Below are positions 1-8,157 of a stretch of DNA of 39,295 nt, one piece after another (positions within the stretch are counted from its first letter, which is position 1; every line of letters begins with the position of its first letter). Origin of the DNA: Nitrospira sp. CG24B. Lineage in GTDB: Bacteria > Nitrospirota > Nitrospiria > Nitrospirales > Nitrospiraceae. The stretch spans positions 1,723,297-1,762,591 of the forward strand of contig NEWS02000004.1 of assembly GCA_002869845.2 (NCBI GenBank), read 5' to 3'. A program made the translations under genes and the position numbers. The notes under the pieces are model-generated. The model was not told the origin of the DNA and did not search any database. It saw nothing but the letters and a program-made list of their open reading frames with translations.

Positions 1-155
1 AACTCCGGGGTCATGGAGTCCAGGCCGTGGGAGTACCCGAACGTCCGCTGGTACAGCACCCAAAAGACCCCGATCGCAAACATCCCCAACCAGCCGAGCT
101 TCGCCGGCTTCGAATCGTACCACTGCGAGATGTCATACCCTCTCTCGCTAACCAT
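1..155 (-). CDS. amoC: ammonia monooxygenase subunit C, copy 1 (5' end only)
   Basis: The first 51 codons of an AmoC are present; the gene continues beyond the left edge. AmoC is a membrane subunit of the copper ammonia monooxygenase, which oxidises ammonia to hydroxylamine. The ATG at 155-153 follows a strong ribosome site (AAGGAGGT, 7 nt away). The protein starts [20 protein letters not shown] and runs into the first membrane segment. Against the complete copy at 28578 I count 7 differences in 155 nt, only two of which change a residue (Val2/Ala2, Leu34/Val34). Beyond the edge amoA and amoB may follow, as in an amoCAB operon, or this may be a lone amoC; the window cannot decide. The upstream region differs completely from that of copy 2. 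Confidence 0.93.
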   Translation of the reverse strand, partial: MVSERGYDISQWYDSKPAKLGWLGMFAIGVFWVLYQRTFGYSHGLDSMTPE

Positions 156-303
156 AGTGTGACCTCCTTGTTAGACGAACCTCCGCATCGATACACGCTT
201 CATGAAGAGTTGAAGACCCGCCAATGCTTCCATCGAATGGACTGGACATAATTTGCCGACATTGGGCTGTTTTTTCATGATGCATAATTCCTAACACAGG
301 ACA

Positions 304-332
304 AGACTATCATGATGTCTAATGTTAGTCAA
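304..332 (-). promoter_or_regulatory. predicted promoter of amoC copy 1 with CarH-like box
   Basis: On the minus strand TTGACT (332-327), a 17-nt spacer and TAGTCT (309-304) form a sigma-70-like promoter pointing at amoC copy 1, giving an untranslated leader of about 140 nt. The spacer begins AACATTAGACAT. This matches, in the same register to the -35 box, the spacers of the two CarH-like regulator promoters at 14470 and 26404. Regulator binding is inferred from this similarity only. Confidence 0.55.
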
Positions 333-340
333 CATATATA

Positions 341-369
341 TGGACAAACCTGTTACTAGATGCTATTGT
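341..369 (+). promoter_or_regulatory. possible promoter of the glutathione peroxidase gene
   Basis: TGGACA (341-346), a 17-nt spacer and TATTGT (364-369) make a plausible sigma-70 promoter, with transcription starting near 377 and the peroxidase ATG at 414. It lies beside the divergent amoC promoter, so a protein bound at 304-346 could affect both. Confidence 0.35.
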
Positions 370-413
370 ACGCAATGAGCTTGATGGTTTGACTAAGGGA
401 GGAGGCACTCGAT

Positions 414-1034
414 ATGGCGATCTGTTCAAGAACTATCTTAGTTTTATGCGGTCTCGTCTTTTCTGGACTGGGACTCTTTGCGATCACGGAGTCGGACATT
501 AGTGCAAAGGAGAAACAATTCAATGTGCCGTCGCATGCTGAGAGCTCGATGGCGCCTCTCTATGGGTTTCGTCTCCCAGACATCGATGGTCATCCCGTCG
601 ATCTCAAGACGTTCAAGGGCAAAGTGCTGCTCGTTGTGAATACCGCGAGCATGTGCGGCAATACACCTCAGTATGCCGGCCTTCAGGAGATGTATGAGCG
701 GTATCAGGAGCGGGGATTCGAGGTCCTGGCGTTTCCAGCTAATGATTTTGGGCAGCAGGAGCCGGGTACGAATCAAGAAATTAAAGGATTCTGCTACACA
801 AAATACAGCATCAGTTTCCCTTTGTTTTCCAAAATCAGCGTGGTTGGAAAAGAGAAGCATCCACTTTATCAATATTTAACTGAGCGTAGTCCCTTCCCTG
901 GCCGCGTGACCTGGAATTTCCAGAAATATCTGGTGGATCGATCCGGCAACGTGATCGGGAAGTATGATCCCGGCATGAACCCTTTATCGCCCACCATTCT
1001 GTCTGATGTGGAAAAAGCCTTGGCGAAAAGCTGA
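414..1034 (+). CDS. exported glutathione peroxidase family protein
   Basis: This is a 206-residue thiol peroxidase of the glutathione peroxidase family, which reduces hydrogen peroxide or organic hydroperoxides using thioredoxin or glutathione. The peroxidatic site is a cysteine, not selenocysteine: NTASMCGNT with Cys81. The supporting catalytic residues are visible as FGQQEPG (Gln115) and WNF (Trp167). Residues 1-31 form a hydrophobic signal-like segment, so it probably acts in the periplasm, and the catalytic domain starts near residue 47. The ATG follows GGAGGAGG with good spacing. It is divergent from amoC copy 1 and shares its 258-bp upstream region, fitting a role in protecting the membrane oxidase from peroxide. 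The electron donor cannot be told from sequence. Confidence 0.92.
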   Translation: MAICSRTILVLCGLVFSGLGLFAITESDISAKEKQFNVPSHAESSMAPLYGFRLPDIDGHPVDLKTFKGKVLLVVNTASMCGNTPQYAGLQEMYERYQERGFEVLAFPANDFGQQEPGTNQEIKGFCYTKYSISFPLFSKISVVGKEKHPLYQYLTERSPFPGRVTWNFQKYLVDRSGNVIGKYDPGMNPLSPTILSDVEKALAKS

Positions 1035-1067
1035 AACCGCATGTCGATAAGAAACGAGGCAATGTGG

Positions 1068-1487
1068 ATGCATCGGTTCAGGATCATGATTGCTATTTGT
1101 GCGGGGCTTTTTCTGCATGACACGTTGCGTGCCAACTTGGCAGCGGCTGAGTGGGCAAGAGTTGGAGGGACCCATAAATACGACCGCTATGTGGATATGA
1201 CTACCATTGGGGTGTCGGGGCGGAGGGTCACGCTCTGGACACTCCGGGACTTTCGTGTCGAGCGAGCCATTCCGCGCGGTCCCTATCGGTCACTGACGAT
1301 CAAGCGTCAGTACGACTGCGGTCAGAGGAAAAGCCGGCCGCTCCGCGCTCGGTACTATCCAGACGGCATGGCACAAGGCTTTGTGTTGTATGCTGCGCCA
1401 GCGACGCGCGAGTGGTCCCGCGTGGTTCCCGGTAGCGATGATGATGTTGAAATGAAGGTGGCCTGTCGGCAGGCCCATCGAGGTTGA
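1068..1487 (+). CDS. surface-adhesin E-like exported protein
   Basis: An exported protein of about 139 residues resembling the surface-adhesin E family. It has an N-terminal hydrophobic signal segment followed by a W-x-x-V motif, a Y-x-x-Y-V-D motif, the tyrosine-aspartate-cysteine motif near the middle and a final cysteine near the C-terminus, which could form a disulfide. Three starts are possible (1041, 1062, 1068). I prefer 1068 because GAGG lies about 9 nt upstream, whereas 1041 has no ribosome site. It sits 33 nt after the peroxidase and 22 nt before a paralogue, so the three genes probably form one transcript. The function of the family outside pathogens is unknown. Confidence 0.72.
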   Translation: MHRFRIMIAICAGLFLHDTLRANLAAAEWARVGGTHKYDRYVDMTTIGVSGRRVTLWTLRDFRVERAIPRGPYRSLTIKRQYDCGQRKSRPLRARYYPDGMAQGFVLYAAPATREWSRVVPGSDDDVEMKVACRQAHRG

Positions 1488-1509
1488 GTCATGGATAGCA
1501 GGGGGTGAT

Positions 1510-1935
1510 ATGCCGCGACTATGTATGTTGCTGGTGCTGAGTTGTGTGTGGATGACGGCCTGTACAGGAGGGGAGCCGTCATCAGGTCCGACGACGATCT
1601 CTGCAGCTGATTGGTCAAAAGTTGGCGAGACGGAGACGTACGCCTACTACGCCGACCGTGGGAGTATTCGGAAAGCGGACGAAACGGTCACCATGTCTGA
1701 TCTGTTCGATTATAAGACGGCACAGACGGAAGGTGACTTCCCGGCGCTCTCGAAAATCAGCGTGCGAGAATACGACTGTCAGAATCAAAAGAGTCAGCCA
1801 GTGAAAACGAGGTGGTATGCCGACCACATGGGTTCCGGAGCAGTAGGGCGCACTACTGGAGCCACGGGCCAGTTGACAGCCTCCGTCTCGGGGACATCCA
1901 CTGCAGCGCTCATGAAGGTTGCTTGTGGGCTCTGA
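1510..1935 (+). CDS. surface-adhesin E-like lipoprotein
   Basis: A 141-residue paralogue of the preceding gene. The N-terminus carries a lipobox ending MTAC (Cys18), so it should be lipid-anchored. The shared features are W-x-K-V-G near residue 36, YYADRGSI, the EYDCQNQKSQPV segment, an MGSG motif and a C-terminal cysteine. The ATG follows GGGGGTGAT. One member exported with a plain signal peptide and one lipidated member in tandem suggest duplication followed by different localisation. No enzymatic motif is visible. Confidence 0.78.
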   Translation: MPRLCMLLVLSCVWMTACTGGEPSSGPTTISAADWSKVGETETYAYYADRGSIRKADETVTMSDLFDYKTAQTEGDFPALSKISVREYDCQNQKSQPVKTRWYADHMGSGAVGRTTGATGQLTASVSGTSTAALMKVACGL

Positions 1936-2075
1936 AACTCTCGTAACAGGGCTTGCAGCTATCAAAATTTCACGATGAGCATCTGATCCGTGCATTCGCG
2001 AGACGAATCCTACCTGTACGAGGCGGATTGCCTAGCGCCTGATATAACGAATCTGGCAAGCACCGACAGTTGGAG

Positions 2076-3335
2076 TCACGACAGATCGTAATCAGACAGT
2101 ACTGCTTCAGCTGCTTTCCGGCCCGACAACAACGCCCCATCCAATGTACCGCTTTCCCGGTAATCGCCACACAGGTAAAGACCCGCAGCCACGCGCGGTG
2201 AGGCTGTGCGGTTCCCGGGCGACAGCAGGTCTATCGGAGGTAGCGCGTGGTAAATGTGATCGGTCCGCAGATGTCGCCACCCGTTGACTTGCGAGCCGAA
2301 CCAGGATTGAAGAAACAGCCGCACCGCTTGCACCAAATCATCGTGTGCCCCAATCTGTTCGGTAGCTGTCACTGAGATCAAGGCTCGGCCAGGCGGTGCG
2401 TAGGAAGGCGCCGCTTCACTCAGCACACAGACGGTCCGGACTAACCCGTTGTCTTCCCCGTTCAATATCAACCAGGGTCCGGGTTGCGGAGCAGCGGGCG
2501 CGTCGAAATAGAGCGTCATTGAACCACGTGCTGAGGAGCTTGCTACGTGCTCCCCACGCAGGCGGGCAGCGGTCGCATGATCTGTCGCGACCACCAGCAC
2601 ATCACCCGTGAGCTGTTCCCCAGACTCCAGCTTCACACTCGATCCCTGTATGTGTTGTACGGCTTGGTTGAGGCGGATCGCCCCGGAAGGCAATGGAGCT
2701 GCAAGTTGTTGTGCGATGGCGCCCATGCCGTCTCGCGGCAAGGCCGTTGTTCCTCGGCAGAAGGCGCCCCAGACAAGCTCAAAAATCCAGCAGGGCGTTG
2801 TCAACCCGGTTTCCAAAAATACGCCGCTGAGAAAGGGGTGGAAGAAACGCGTCACCATAGCGTCCGAAAATTGATATGTCTGTAAAACTTCGTGAATCGG
2901 ACAGGCGGGGTCGCTCATCTCAGAGCAGAGGCGTTGGCGCAATGCATCCCGTCGCACCCGCAACAGTCGTAACTTGTCGGAGAGCGAGCCGATAGGGCTG
3001 ACCAAAGTCTGAATCAGATCTTGCGGCCGACGAAAGAGATCGCTCATCAAGTGAAAGCGGCCGGCATAGCGAATCAGCGCTCCGGGATGAAATGGCATGA
3101 GATTCAACGCGGTATAATTCAGCGTCGTGCGCGCTTCCGGGTAGCCGGTGAGAAGAGTCTGGAATCCGCGATCGAGCTGAAAACCCTCTACGCGATCTGT
3201 CCGGATACGCCCACCGATGCCGTCGGAAGCTTCAAGGATCGTGCAGGTGAGGCCCGATTGCGTCAGTCGACGTGCACAGACCAACCCGGCAAGACCGGCG
3301 CCGATAATGAGCACGTGTGGAGTTGAGCGTTTCAT
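2076..3335 (-). CDS. FAD-dependent amine oxidase/phytoene desaturase-like enzyme
   Basis: A flavoprotein of about 419 residues. The Rossmann FAD-binding motif IIGAGLAGL lies at the N-terminus, followed about 20 residues later by a glutamate that would bind ribose and the GGRIRTD motif. The C-terminal FAD contact is seen in LYLCGDYRESGTLDGALLSG. These are hallmarks of the amine oxidase/protoporphyrinogen oxidase/carotene desaturase superfamily; the substrate cannot be named. Members of this superfamily often sit beside photolyase and light-response genes, which fits here. I chose the ATG at 3335 because the FAD motif normally starts within a few residues of the N-terminus. A GTG at 3377 would add 14 residues, and neither start has a strong ribosome site. 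It ends the long minus-strand run. Confidence 0.85.
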   Translation of the reverse strand: MKRSTPHVLIIGAGLAGLVCARRLTQSGLTCTILEASDGIGGRIRTDRVEGFQLDRGFQTLLTGYPEARTTLNYTALNLMPFHPGALIRYAGRFHLMSDLFRRPQDLIQTLVSPIGSLSDKLRLLRVRRDALRQRLCSEMSDPACPIHEVLQTYQFSDAMVTRFFHPFLSGVFLETGLTTPCWIFELVWGAFCRGTTALPRDGMGAIAQQLAAPLPSGAIRLNQAVQHIQGSSVKLESGEQLTGDVLVVATDHATAARLRGEHVASSSARGSMTLYFDAPAAPQPGPWLILNGEDNGLVRTVCVLSEAAPSYAPPGRALISVTATEQIGAHDDLVQAVRLFLQSWFGSQVNGWRHLRTDHIYHALPPIDLLSPGNRTASPRVAAGLYLCGDYRESGTLDGALLSGRKAAEAVLSDYDLS

Positions 3336-3410
3336 GCGGTGTTCACGTTTCTGACAAGCGCGGCTGTTGAACGACACGCCTTTGTCCGGAGATGCGCAGT
3401 CTCTTTCTTG

Positions 3411-3437
3411 GACAGTACAGTATAGTTATCCACTGTC
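3411..3437. repeat. short inverted repeat at the end of the 3436-3807 gene
   Basis: GACAGT and ACTGTC form 6-bp arms separated by 15 nt, overlapping the stop codon of the upstream gene. It could be a weak transcription end or an operator for the oxidase gene. The arms are short enough to be chance. Confidence 0.25.
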
Positions 3438-3807
3438 ATTCTGGGACTGCCGTTGGCGCTAAGTATTCTTGAAGATTGGTTTTCCCATAGCGACTCCCTG
3501 GATACACCTTTCGAATGAATCCCGCGACGAGGGCCATGAGCTTCTTGACCGAGTGAGTTTTCTCAGGGTCTGTGGCCGGTAACAGACGGACGGTGATGGA
3601 TTTCTCGTGCAACTTGAGCTGGACAAAGAACGTGCACGCAGCACCCTTCTCGATCGCCACGGACTCCAGCAGGGCGTCTTTCCCACTCCGGGACACATAG
3701 AATTCCTGAACTTTCAGTATCTCGTCGCCGGTTCGTTGAACCATCGGTGTGAATGCCTGATAAAGACCCTGCAAATCTCCGGCTTCTTCTACAACAACAT
3801 GTGGCAT
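3436..3807 (-). CDS. small protein with N-terminal proline, possibly tautomerase (CHMI-like)
   Basis: A 123-residue protein starting MPHVVVEEAGDLQGLYQAF. Length, the proline exposed after methionine removal and the MPH start followed by an alternating beta strand recall the 5-carboxymethyl-2-hydroxymuconate isomerase branch of the tautomerase superfamily, where Pro1 is the catalytic base. The middle is a strand-rich region (FFVQLKLHEKSITVRLLPA) followed by a helix. This is a weak fold-level guess, with no aromatic-degradation genes nearby. The ATG follows AAGGGAATC, and the gene sits 12 nt after the DUF523/DUF1722 gene in the same direction, so it is likely cotranscribed with the photolyase. 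Confidence 0.6.
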   Translation of the reverse strand: MPHVVVEEAGDLQGLYQAFTPMVQRTGDEILKVQEFYVSRSGKDALLESVAIEKGAACTFFVQLKLHEKSITVRLLPATDPEKTHSVKKLMALVAGFIRKVYPGSRYGKTNLQEYLAPTAVPE

Positions 3808-3819
3808 TGCGATTCCCTT

Positions 3820-4773
3820 CTACACATGATTCCGCAACATGAGCTCTTTCGGATGCGGGTTGAGATAGACCTGATCACGAATGTACCCGACGTCGAAGAT
3901 CTGGACGTAATGCTTGACCAGCGTGAGAGGGACGATCAACGGCGTAAGCCCCCCATGATAGTCGGCGATCACGCCCAACAGCTCGGCCTTTTCATGAGTG
4001 GTCAATCGACTCTTGAAGTAGCCCACAATATGCTGCAGCACATTGACATGCTTACGCACTGTCGCCTTCATGGTGAGGGCTTTCATGAAGTGCTCACCGT
4101 ACTTCAACGTCAATTCTTTGAGTCGATACCGTTTCGTTTGGCCGACCAGCCGTCCCATCGTTTCGTAGTGTTGCTGGCTATGGGCCAAGAGCAGATATTT
4201 GTGAATTGTGTGGAAGCGTATCAGGCCCTGTTTTGTGACTCCGTTTTGCACCAGATCTTGGAACCGGCGGTAGCAGAACACCCGCTCGATGAAGTTCTCC
4301 CGAAGGGAGGGATCACAGAGCCGTCCTTCCTCCTCGACGGGAATCAAAGGAAACTGTTCCGTGAAGGCTTTCGCAAAGATCCCGACCCCGTTATGACTCG
4401 GCATGCCCTGTGCGGTGTATACATGCACCCGTTCGACCCCGCAACTGGGGGAACCTCTCTTGAAGACAAATCCTGAGAGGTCTTGTTTGTGGAGTGAATC
4501 AAGACGCGCAGCGATCATCGTCTCCATTGCCTGGGTGTGATCGTGCTTGCTCGTGATGGTCATCAGCCGGGGGCGATGCGGATTGCCCACCAAGCGCATT
4601 GCTTCACGCGGGGTGCCCAATCCCGCTTCCACCTCAGGGCAGACCGATACCCATTCGACGTAGCGGCCCAATACATCCGTCAAGAAACGGTCCTGCTTGT
4701 GTCCTCCGTCGAAGCGAACCTCATCTCCGAGAAGACACCGGCTGATGCCAAGACGAAGCGGGGAGGTCGTCAT
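3820..4773 (-). CDS. DUF523-DUF1722 protein (YbgA-like)
   Basis: A two-domain protein of about 317 residues. The N-terminal DUF523 domain shows ISRCLLGDEVRFDGGHKQ, a CPEVEAGLGTPRE motif and GFVFKRGSPSCG with conserved cysteines. The C-terminal half (after about residue 160) is the helical DUF1722 domain. The start at 4773 overlaps the photolyase stop as ATGA and has GGAAG upstream, indicating translational coupling; a longer reading from 4866 would lie entirely inside the photolyase gene and is rejected. In Escherichia coli the DUF1722 protein YbgA is likewise next to phr. The biochemical role is not established; association with photolyase suggests a role in light response or DNA repair. Confidence 0.88.
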   Translation of the reverse strand: MTTSPLRLGISRCLLGDEVRFDGGHKQDRFLTDVLGRYVEWVSVCPEVEAGLGTPREAMRLVGNPHRPRLMTITSKHDHTQAMETMIAARLDSLHKQDLSGFVFKRGSPSCGVERVHVYTAQGMPSHNGVGIFAKAFTEQFPLIPVEEEGRLCDPSLRENFIERVFCYRRFQDLVQNGVTKQGLIRFHTIHKYLLLAHSQQHYETMGRLVGQTKRYRLKELTLKYGEHFMKALTMKATVRKHVNVLQHIVGYFKSRLTTHEKAELLGVIADYHGGLTPLIVPLTLVKHYVQIFDVGYIRDQVYLNPHPKELMLRNHV

Positions 4774-6215
4774 CTCGTCGCTTCCTGTTTCCCAAGGTTG
4801 AGATATTCCTGACGGGCAAGTTGATGGTCCACAACCGGAGAAGGATAATCGATCCCAATTCGGCATCCCGCGCGTTCTTGCTCATCTGCGGTCATAAGAT
4901 GCGGCTCATGAATCCACTTCGCCGATACACGGGTCAGTTCTGTAACATAGTGGCGAATGTAGGTTCCGTCCTGGTCGAACTTTTTGCTCTGGAGCGCAGG
5001 GTTAAAGATCCGATAGCCGGGCATACTATCGGTGCCGGTTGAGGCACACCACTGCCAGTTGCCGTTGTTGGCCGCCACGTCAGCATCGAGTAAGTGTTGC
5101 ATGAAGTACCGTTCGCCGCTCTGCCAGTCAATCCGTAGATCTTTGATCAGGAATGATGCGACGATCATTCGAACACGGTTATGCATCCAACCTGTTTGAT
5201 TAAGTTGCCTCATTCCCGCATCCACAATGGGATAGCCGGTCTTTCCCTCACACCACGCGCGAAAGAGCCCATCTCGCTCACTTCCAGCTGGTCGAGCTGG
5301 TGGGACGATGACTGCTCTAAACGGGCCCTTCGCGACATGTGGAAAAGCCGTGAGGACTTGTTGGAAGAACTCACGCCAGATCAACTCATCGACCCAGGTC
5401 AGGACATCAAGGCGGGATACCCGCCCCCCTTTGGCCAATGTGTTCAACGCAGCGTGAATGGCCATGCGCGGCGACAGTGTTCCGAACCGGAAGTGCGGGG
5501 AAAGTGTTGAACTACCATCGATCGCCGGCAGGTTCCTGCCTTGCACATAGGAGTGAAGCGGTCCTTCCACGAACCAGCGCAACCTCTTCCGCGCGTGCTC
5601 CTCACCCGGCTGAATCCACAACACCACGGGATCGTAACCCAGCTCACTGCTGGAGGGGAGAGGACGAGAGAGTGCTAGCGGTGCGACTTTCTTTTTCGCA
5701 AGAGCGGTTGGGATCGGCTGAACTGCCGGGGTTGTTGCATGCCATTTGGTCCACCAGCGTGCGCGATAGGCGCTGTACCGTTGCAATGGCTCACCCGTCG
5801 CGCCCCGCACCTCGGATGCTTCAAACACAACATGGTCTTTGAACGTCCGCACCGCCACTCCGAGCTTTGCCAAACGCTGTTGCACCAGCCGGTCCCGCTC
5901 GATGGCTCCCGGCTCGTAGTCACGATTCCAATAGACCGCGTCAGTTTTCCATTCACGCGCTGCTTGTACGACCTGTTCGACCGGTTCACCCCGCTTCCAT
6001 TGGAGCGGGGTTCCCAGTCCACTCAACGCAGCGTTCAGATCTTCGAGGCATCCCAGCATGAAGTTCACACAGGCTGATCCAAACTCATGCGATTGCAGCA
6101 ACGGCTCATCAAATATAAACAGCGGAATGATCTCGTCGCATTCCGCACAGGCCGCGGTAAGAGCCGGCTGGTCGTGCATTCGAAGATCGCGCCTGAACCA
6201 AACCATTCCTCGCAC
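4770..6215 (-). CDS. phrB: class I deoxyribodipyrimidine photolyase
   Basis: A photolyase of 481 residues that would repair cyclobutane pyrimidine dimers using blue light and reduced FAD. The N-terminal antenna domain opens MVWFRRDLRMHDQPAL. The FAD-binding helical domain has the characteristic WREFFQQ, a GYPIVDAGMRQLNQTGWMHNR segment and GNWQWCASTGTDSMPGYRIFNP. Length is normal for the family. I use a GTG start at 6215 with GGGGAA about 9 nt upstream; the internal ATG at 6206 is also possible but its GAGG is too close. It is 23 nt downstream of the PDZ gene and coupled to the DUF523/DUF1722 gene. A second, unrelated-subfamily photolyase lies at 15886. Confidence 0.96.
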   Translation of the reverse strand: MRGMVWFRRDLRMHDQPALTAACAECDEIIPLFIFDEPLLQSHEFGSACVNFMLGCLEDLNAALSGLGTPLQWKRGEPVEQVVQAAREWKTDAVYWNRDYEPGAIERDRLVQQRLAKLGVAVRTFKDHVVFEASEVRGATGEPLQRYSAYRARWWTKWHATTPAVQPIPTALAKKKVAPLALSRPLPSSSELGYDPVVLWIQPGEEHARKRLRWFVEGPLHSYVQGRNLPAIDGSSTLSPHFRFGTLSPRMAIHAALNTLAKGGRVSRLDVLTWVDELIWREFFQQVLTAFPHVAKGPFRAVIVPPARPAGSERDGLFRAWCEGKTGYPIVDAGMRQLNQTGWMHNRVRMIVASFLIKDLRIDWQSGERYFMQHLLDADVAANNGNWQWCASTGTDSMPGYRIFNPALQSKKFDQDGTYIRHYVTELTRVSAKWIHEPHLMTADEQERAGCRIGIDYPSPVVDHQLARQEYLNLGKQEATR

Positions 6216-6238
6216 AGGTTATTCCCCTTTATGAAGTC

Positions 6239-6688
6239 CTAAGGCGCTGGGTTGCCATGTGATCCCGATGGTCCTCTTGAAAGCTTGTCACCTGCCACTC
6301 GTGTGATGGACAGCTCACGGAGGCCGTTTTCACCCTTGACTCCAACCTTCACGGCGGTTCCTGCTTCTCCTCGAATCATGCCGACCACTTCCTCATAACG
6401 CTTTCCGTTCACGGGTGTTCCATCAACACTCACGACCTCATCGCCATGTCCGAGTCCCGCCTTGTGGGCTGGTCCCTCCGGATGGACCATGCCGACATAC
6501 AGGATGGCCGGATCACCGATCCGCTCCGCTCCGATCTGTAGAGAGAGACCGATCACACCCTTGGGCAGCTTGGTATCGTCCCCATGCCCATACGGAGCCT
6601 GCTTCGCTGGTTGGTCGGCTATAGCCGATCCCACAACGAGAAGGCCCATCAACAACCCTGCCATCATATGGAAGCCGGAGATTCTCAT
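6239..6688 (-). CDS. periplasmic PDZ-domain protein
   Basis: A 149-residue protein with an N-terminal signal peptide (MRISGFHMMAGLLMGLLVVG, cleavage after an A-x-A-like site) and a single PDZ domain covering about residues 40-125. The domain contains the loop region EGPAHKAGLGHGDEVVSVDG and KVGVKGENG, typical of PDZ modules in exported proteases, but there is no protease domain. It probably binds protein C-termini in the periplasm. The start at 6688 is fixed by AGGAGGTGCGCT directly upstream; a longer reading to 6739 lacks this. It lies 28 nt after a predicted 31-residue peptide gene. Confidence 0.82.
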   Translation of the reverse strand: MRISGFHMMAGLLMGLLVVGSAIADQPAKQAPYGHGDDTKLPKGVIGLSLQIGAERIGDPAILYVGMVHPEGPAHKAGLGHGDEVVSVDGTPVNGKRYEEVVGMIRGEAGTAVKVGVKGENGLRELSITRVAGDKLSRGPSGSHGNPAP

Positions 6689-6716
6689 AGCGCACCTCCT
6701 GTTAAATGCCCATTGA

Positions 6717-6812
6717 TCACCGAACACGTACACATCCAAGTAAAGACAGTGCCGCGACTGTTAGAAATCTCACTATCAGTCCTGCCGCAACATACATGGC
6801 GAGAGCCCTCAT
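6717..6812 (-). CDS. predicted 31-residue hydrophobic peptide
   Basis: A short reading frame starts with ATG (6812-6810) behind an excellent ribosome site (AAGGAGGCGGGCTC) and ends with TGA 28 nt before the PDZ gene. The product, starting MRALAMYVAAGLIVRFLTVA, is almost wholly hydrophobic with a late LLGC and would form one membrane segment or an export signal. The strong ribosome site is the main evidence. It could be a leader peptide, a tiny membrane protein or chance. Confidence 0.45.
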   Translation of the reverse strand: MRALAMYVAAGLIVRFLTVAALSLLGCVRVR

Positions 6813-6889
6813 GAGCCCGCCTCCTTGTGGGCTACATCAAGCGATCTTTTCTGCTATGGCGCTGCCAGGCGATGATTCATGGCCGTCGA

Positions 6890-7828
6890 TCATGTCATAT
6901 GCTCTGCGGCGATCGGTTTCTTGAGCACGGCTCGCAAAGCGGATTCGAGCGTCGGGTAACGAAACACATAGCCTCCTGCCATCGCTTTCTTCGGAATCAC
7001 TCGTTGGCCGGTAGTCATCAATGTTCCCAATTCTCCCAACAGAATATTCAATGCAATGCCTGGAACGGGAAGCCACGACGGTCGGTGCATCGCTTGACCG
7101 AGAACGTCACAGAACGTGTTCATCCTCACAGGCTCTGGGGCTACGGCATTGATCGGACCGCAAACTGCGGTCGTGGTGAGGGCCCATTGGATCAGACCGA
7201 TGTGGTCACTACGGTGAATCCATGAGACCCACTGGGTTCCCGGCATAATCGGGCCGCCTGCGAACAGCCTGAACGGCAATAACATTTTGCCCAACGCACC
7301 ACCGTCTGCCTCCAGGACCATGCCGGTTCGCAAGAGGACCACGCGGGTCCCAAATTCTGCGGCGCTCATCGCTTCCGCCTCCCAGGCAAGACAAAGGTCA
7401 GCGAGAAATCCGGTGCCACGAGCCGCACCTTCATCCAATAGGCGGTCATCGCTGGCGCCGTAATAGCCGATGCCAGAGGCACTGATAAACACCGGGGGTT
7501 TCGATGACCGGCGGGACAGCGCTTTGACTAGTAAGCGGGTAGTGAGGACTCGGCTTTCGGTAAGGAGTCGCTTGCGCTCATCGGTCCAGCGTCCGTCGGC
7601 TATCGGTGCTCCGGCTAGATTAACGACGGCATCGGCTCCTTCAAGGAGCTCCTCCCAGGGGCCCGTGTCTCGCGCATTCCATTCCACGAGATTCACGTGT
7701 GCGTTGGGCCGGTGAAGCACCTTCCCTGTATGCCTTGTCAGTAGACTGACTCTGTGGCCACTGTGTAAGAGCGCTGCGCACAGCGCTTGACCAATGAACC
7801 CTGTTCCTCCAGCTACGACGATGTTCAT
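6890..7828 (-). CDS. TIGR01777-family NAD(P)-binding epimerase-like protein
   Basis: About 312 residues of the extended short-chain dehydrogenase fold. The nucleotide-binding motif VVAGGTGFIGQAL is at the N-terminus, VVNLAGAPIADGRW follows near residue 80 and SASGIGYYG near residue 115. The C-terminal DUF1731-like tail includes PSWLPVPGIALNILLGELG. These identify the TIGR01777/YfcH family, whose substrate is unknown. The preferred start at 7828 has AGGAG about 8 nt upstream, and upstream ATGs at 7834 and 7852 are less well placed. Genes of this family are often found with photolyases and B12-dependent regulators, matching this neighbourhood. Confidence 0.9.
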   Translation of the reverse strand: MNIVVAGGTGFIGQALCAALLHSGHRVSLLTRHTGKVLHRPNAHVNLVEWNARDTGPWEELLEGADAVVNLAGAPIADGRWTDERKRLLTESRVLTTRLLVKALSRRSSKPPVFISASGIGYYGASDDRLLDEGAARGTGFLADLCLAWEAEAMSAAEFGTRVVLLRTGMVLEADGGALGKMLLPFRLFAGGPIMPGTQWVSWIHRSDHIGLIQWALTTTAVCGPINAVAPEPVRMNTFCDVLGQAMHRPSWLPVPGIALNILLGELGTLMTTGQRVIPKKAMAGGYVFRYPTLESALRAVLKKPIAAEHMT

Positions 7829-7922
7829 AAACATAACTCCTGAAAGAGCCATCGACAGATCTGGCCAATCGCGAGCTCTTGTTCCGCCCGCGGTGTGATG
7901 TCGATCGGCTGCCTTATCTGCA

Positions 7923-8090
7923 TCAAGCGTATGGTGAAAAAGATAAGCCGGTTCCCTTTTCGTTCTTCCTGGTCCTCCTACCTTTCACAGACCGACGTCT
8001 GACGAAAACGGTAGCGGTCTGATAGAGTCCCATTGCCATACTGCAAGCCAGAAATCCAACAGCGATCAAAAAGACTAGACTCATATCCAT
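7923..8090 (-). CDS. small single-pass membrane protein
   Basis: A 55-residue protein starting MDMSLVFLIAVGFLACSMAM, with one transmembrane helix at about residues 4-26 followed by a strongly basic tail (RRRSVKGRRTRKNEK), which by the positive-inside rule places the C-terminus in the cytoplasm. The start at 8090 is set by AAGGAGGAACGAT. No family is recognised. It lies between the FGE-like gene and the TIGR01777 gene in the same direction. Confidence 0.6.
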   Translation of the reverse strand: MDMSLVFLIAVGFLACSMAMGLYQTATVFVRRRSVKGRRTRKNEKGTGLSFSPYA

Positions 8091-8157
8091 ATCGTTCCTC
8101 CTTATCATCCGAGTCTGGAACTACCTGCCTGTATGGTGATTATACAGTTCGCCAAGG

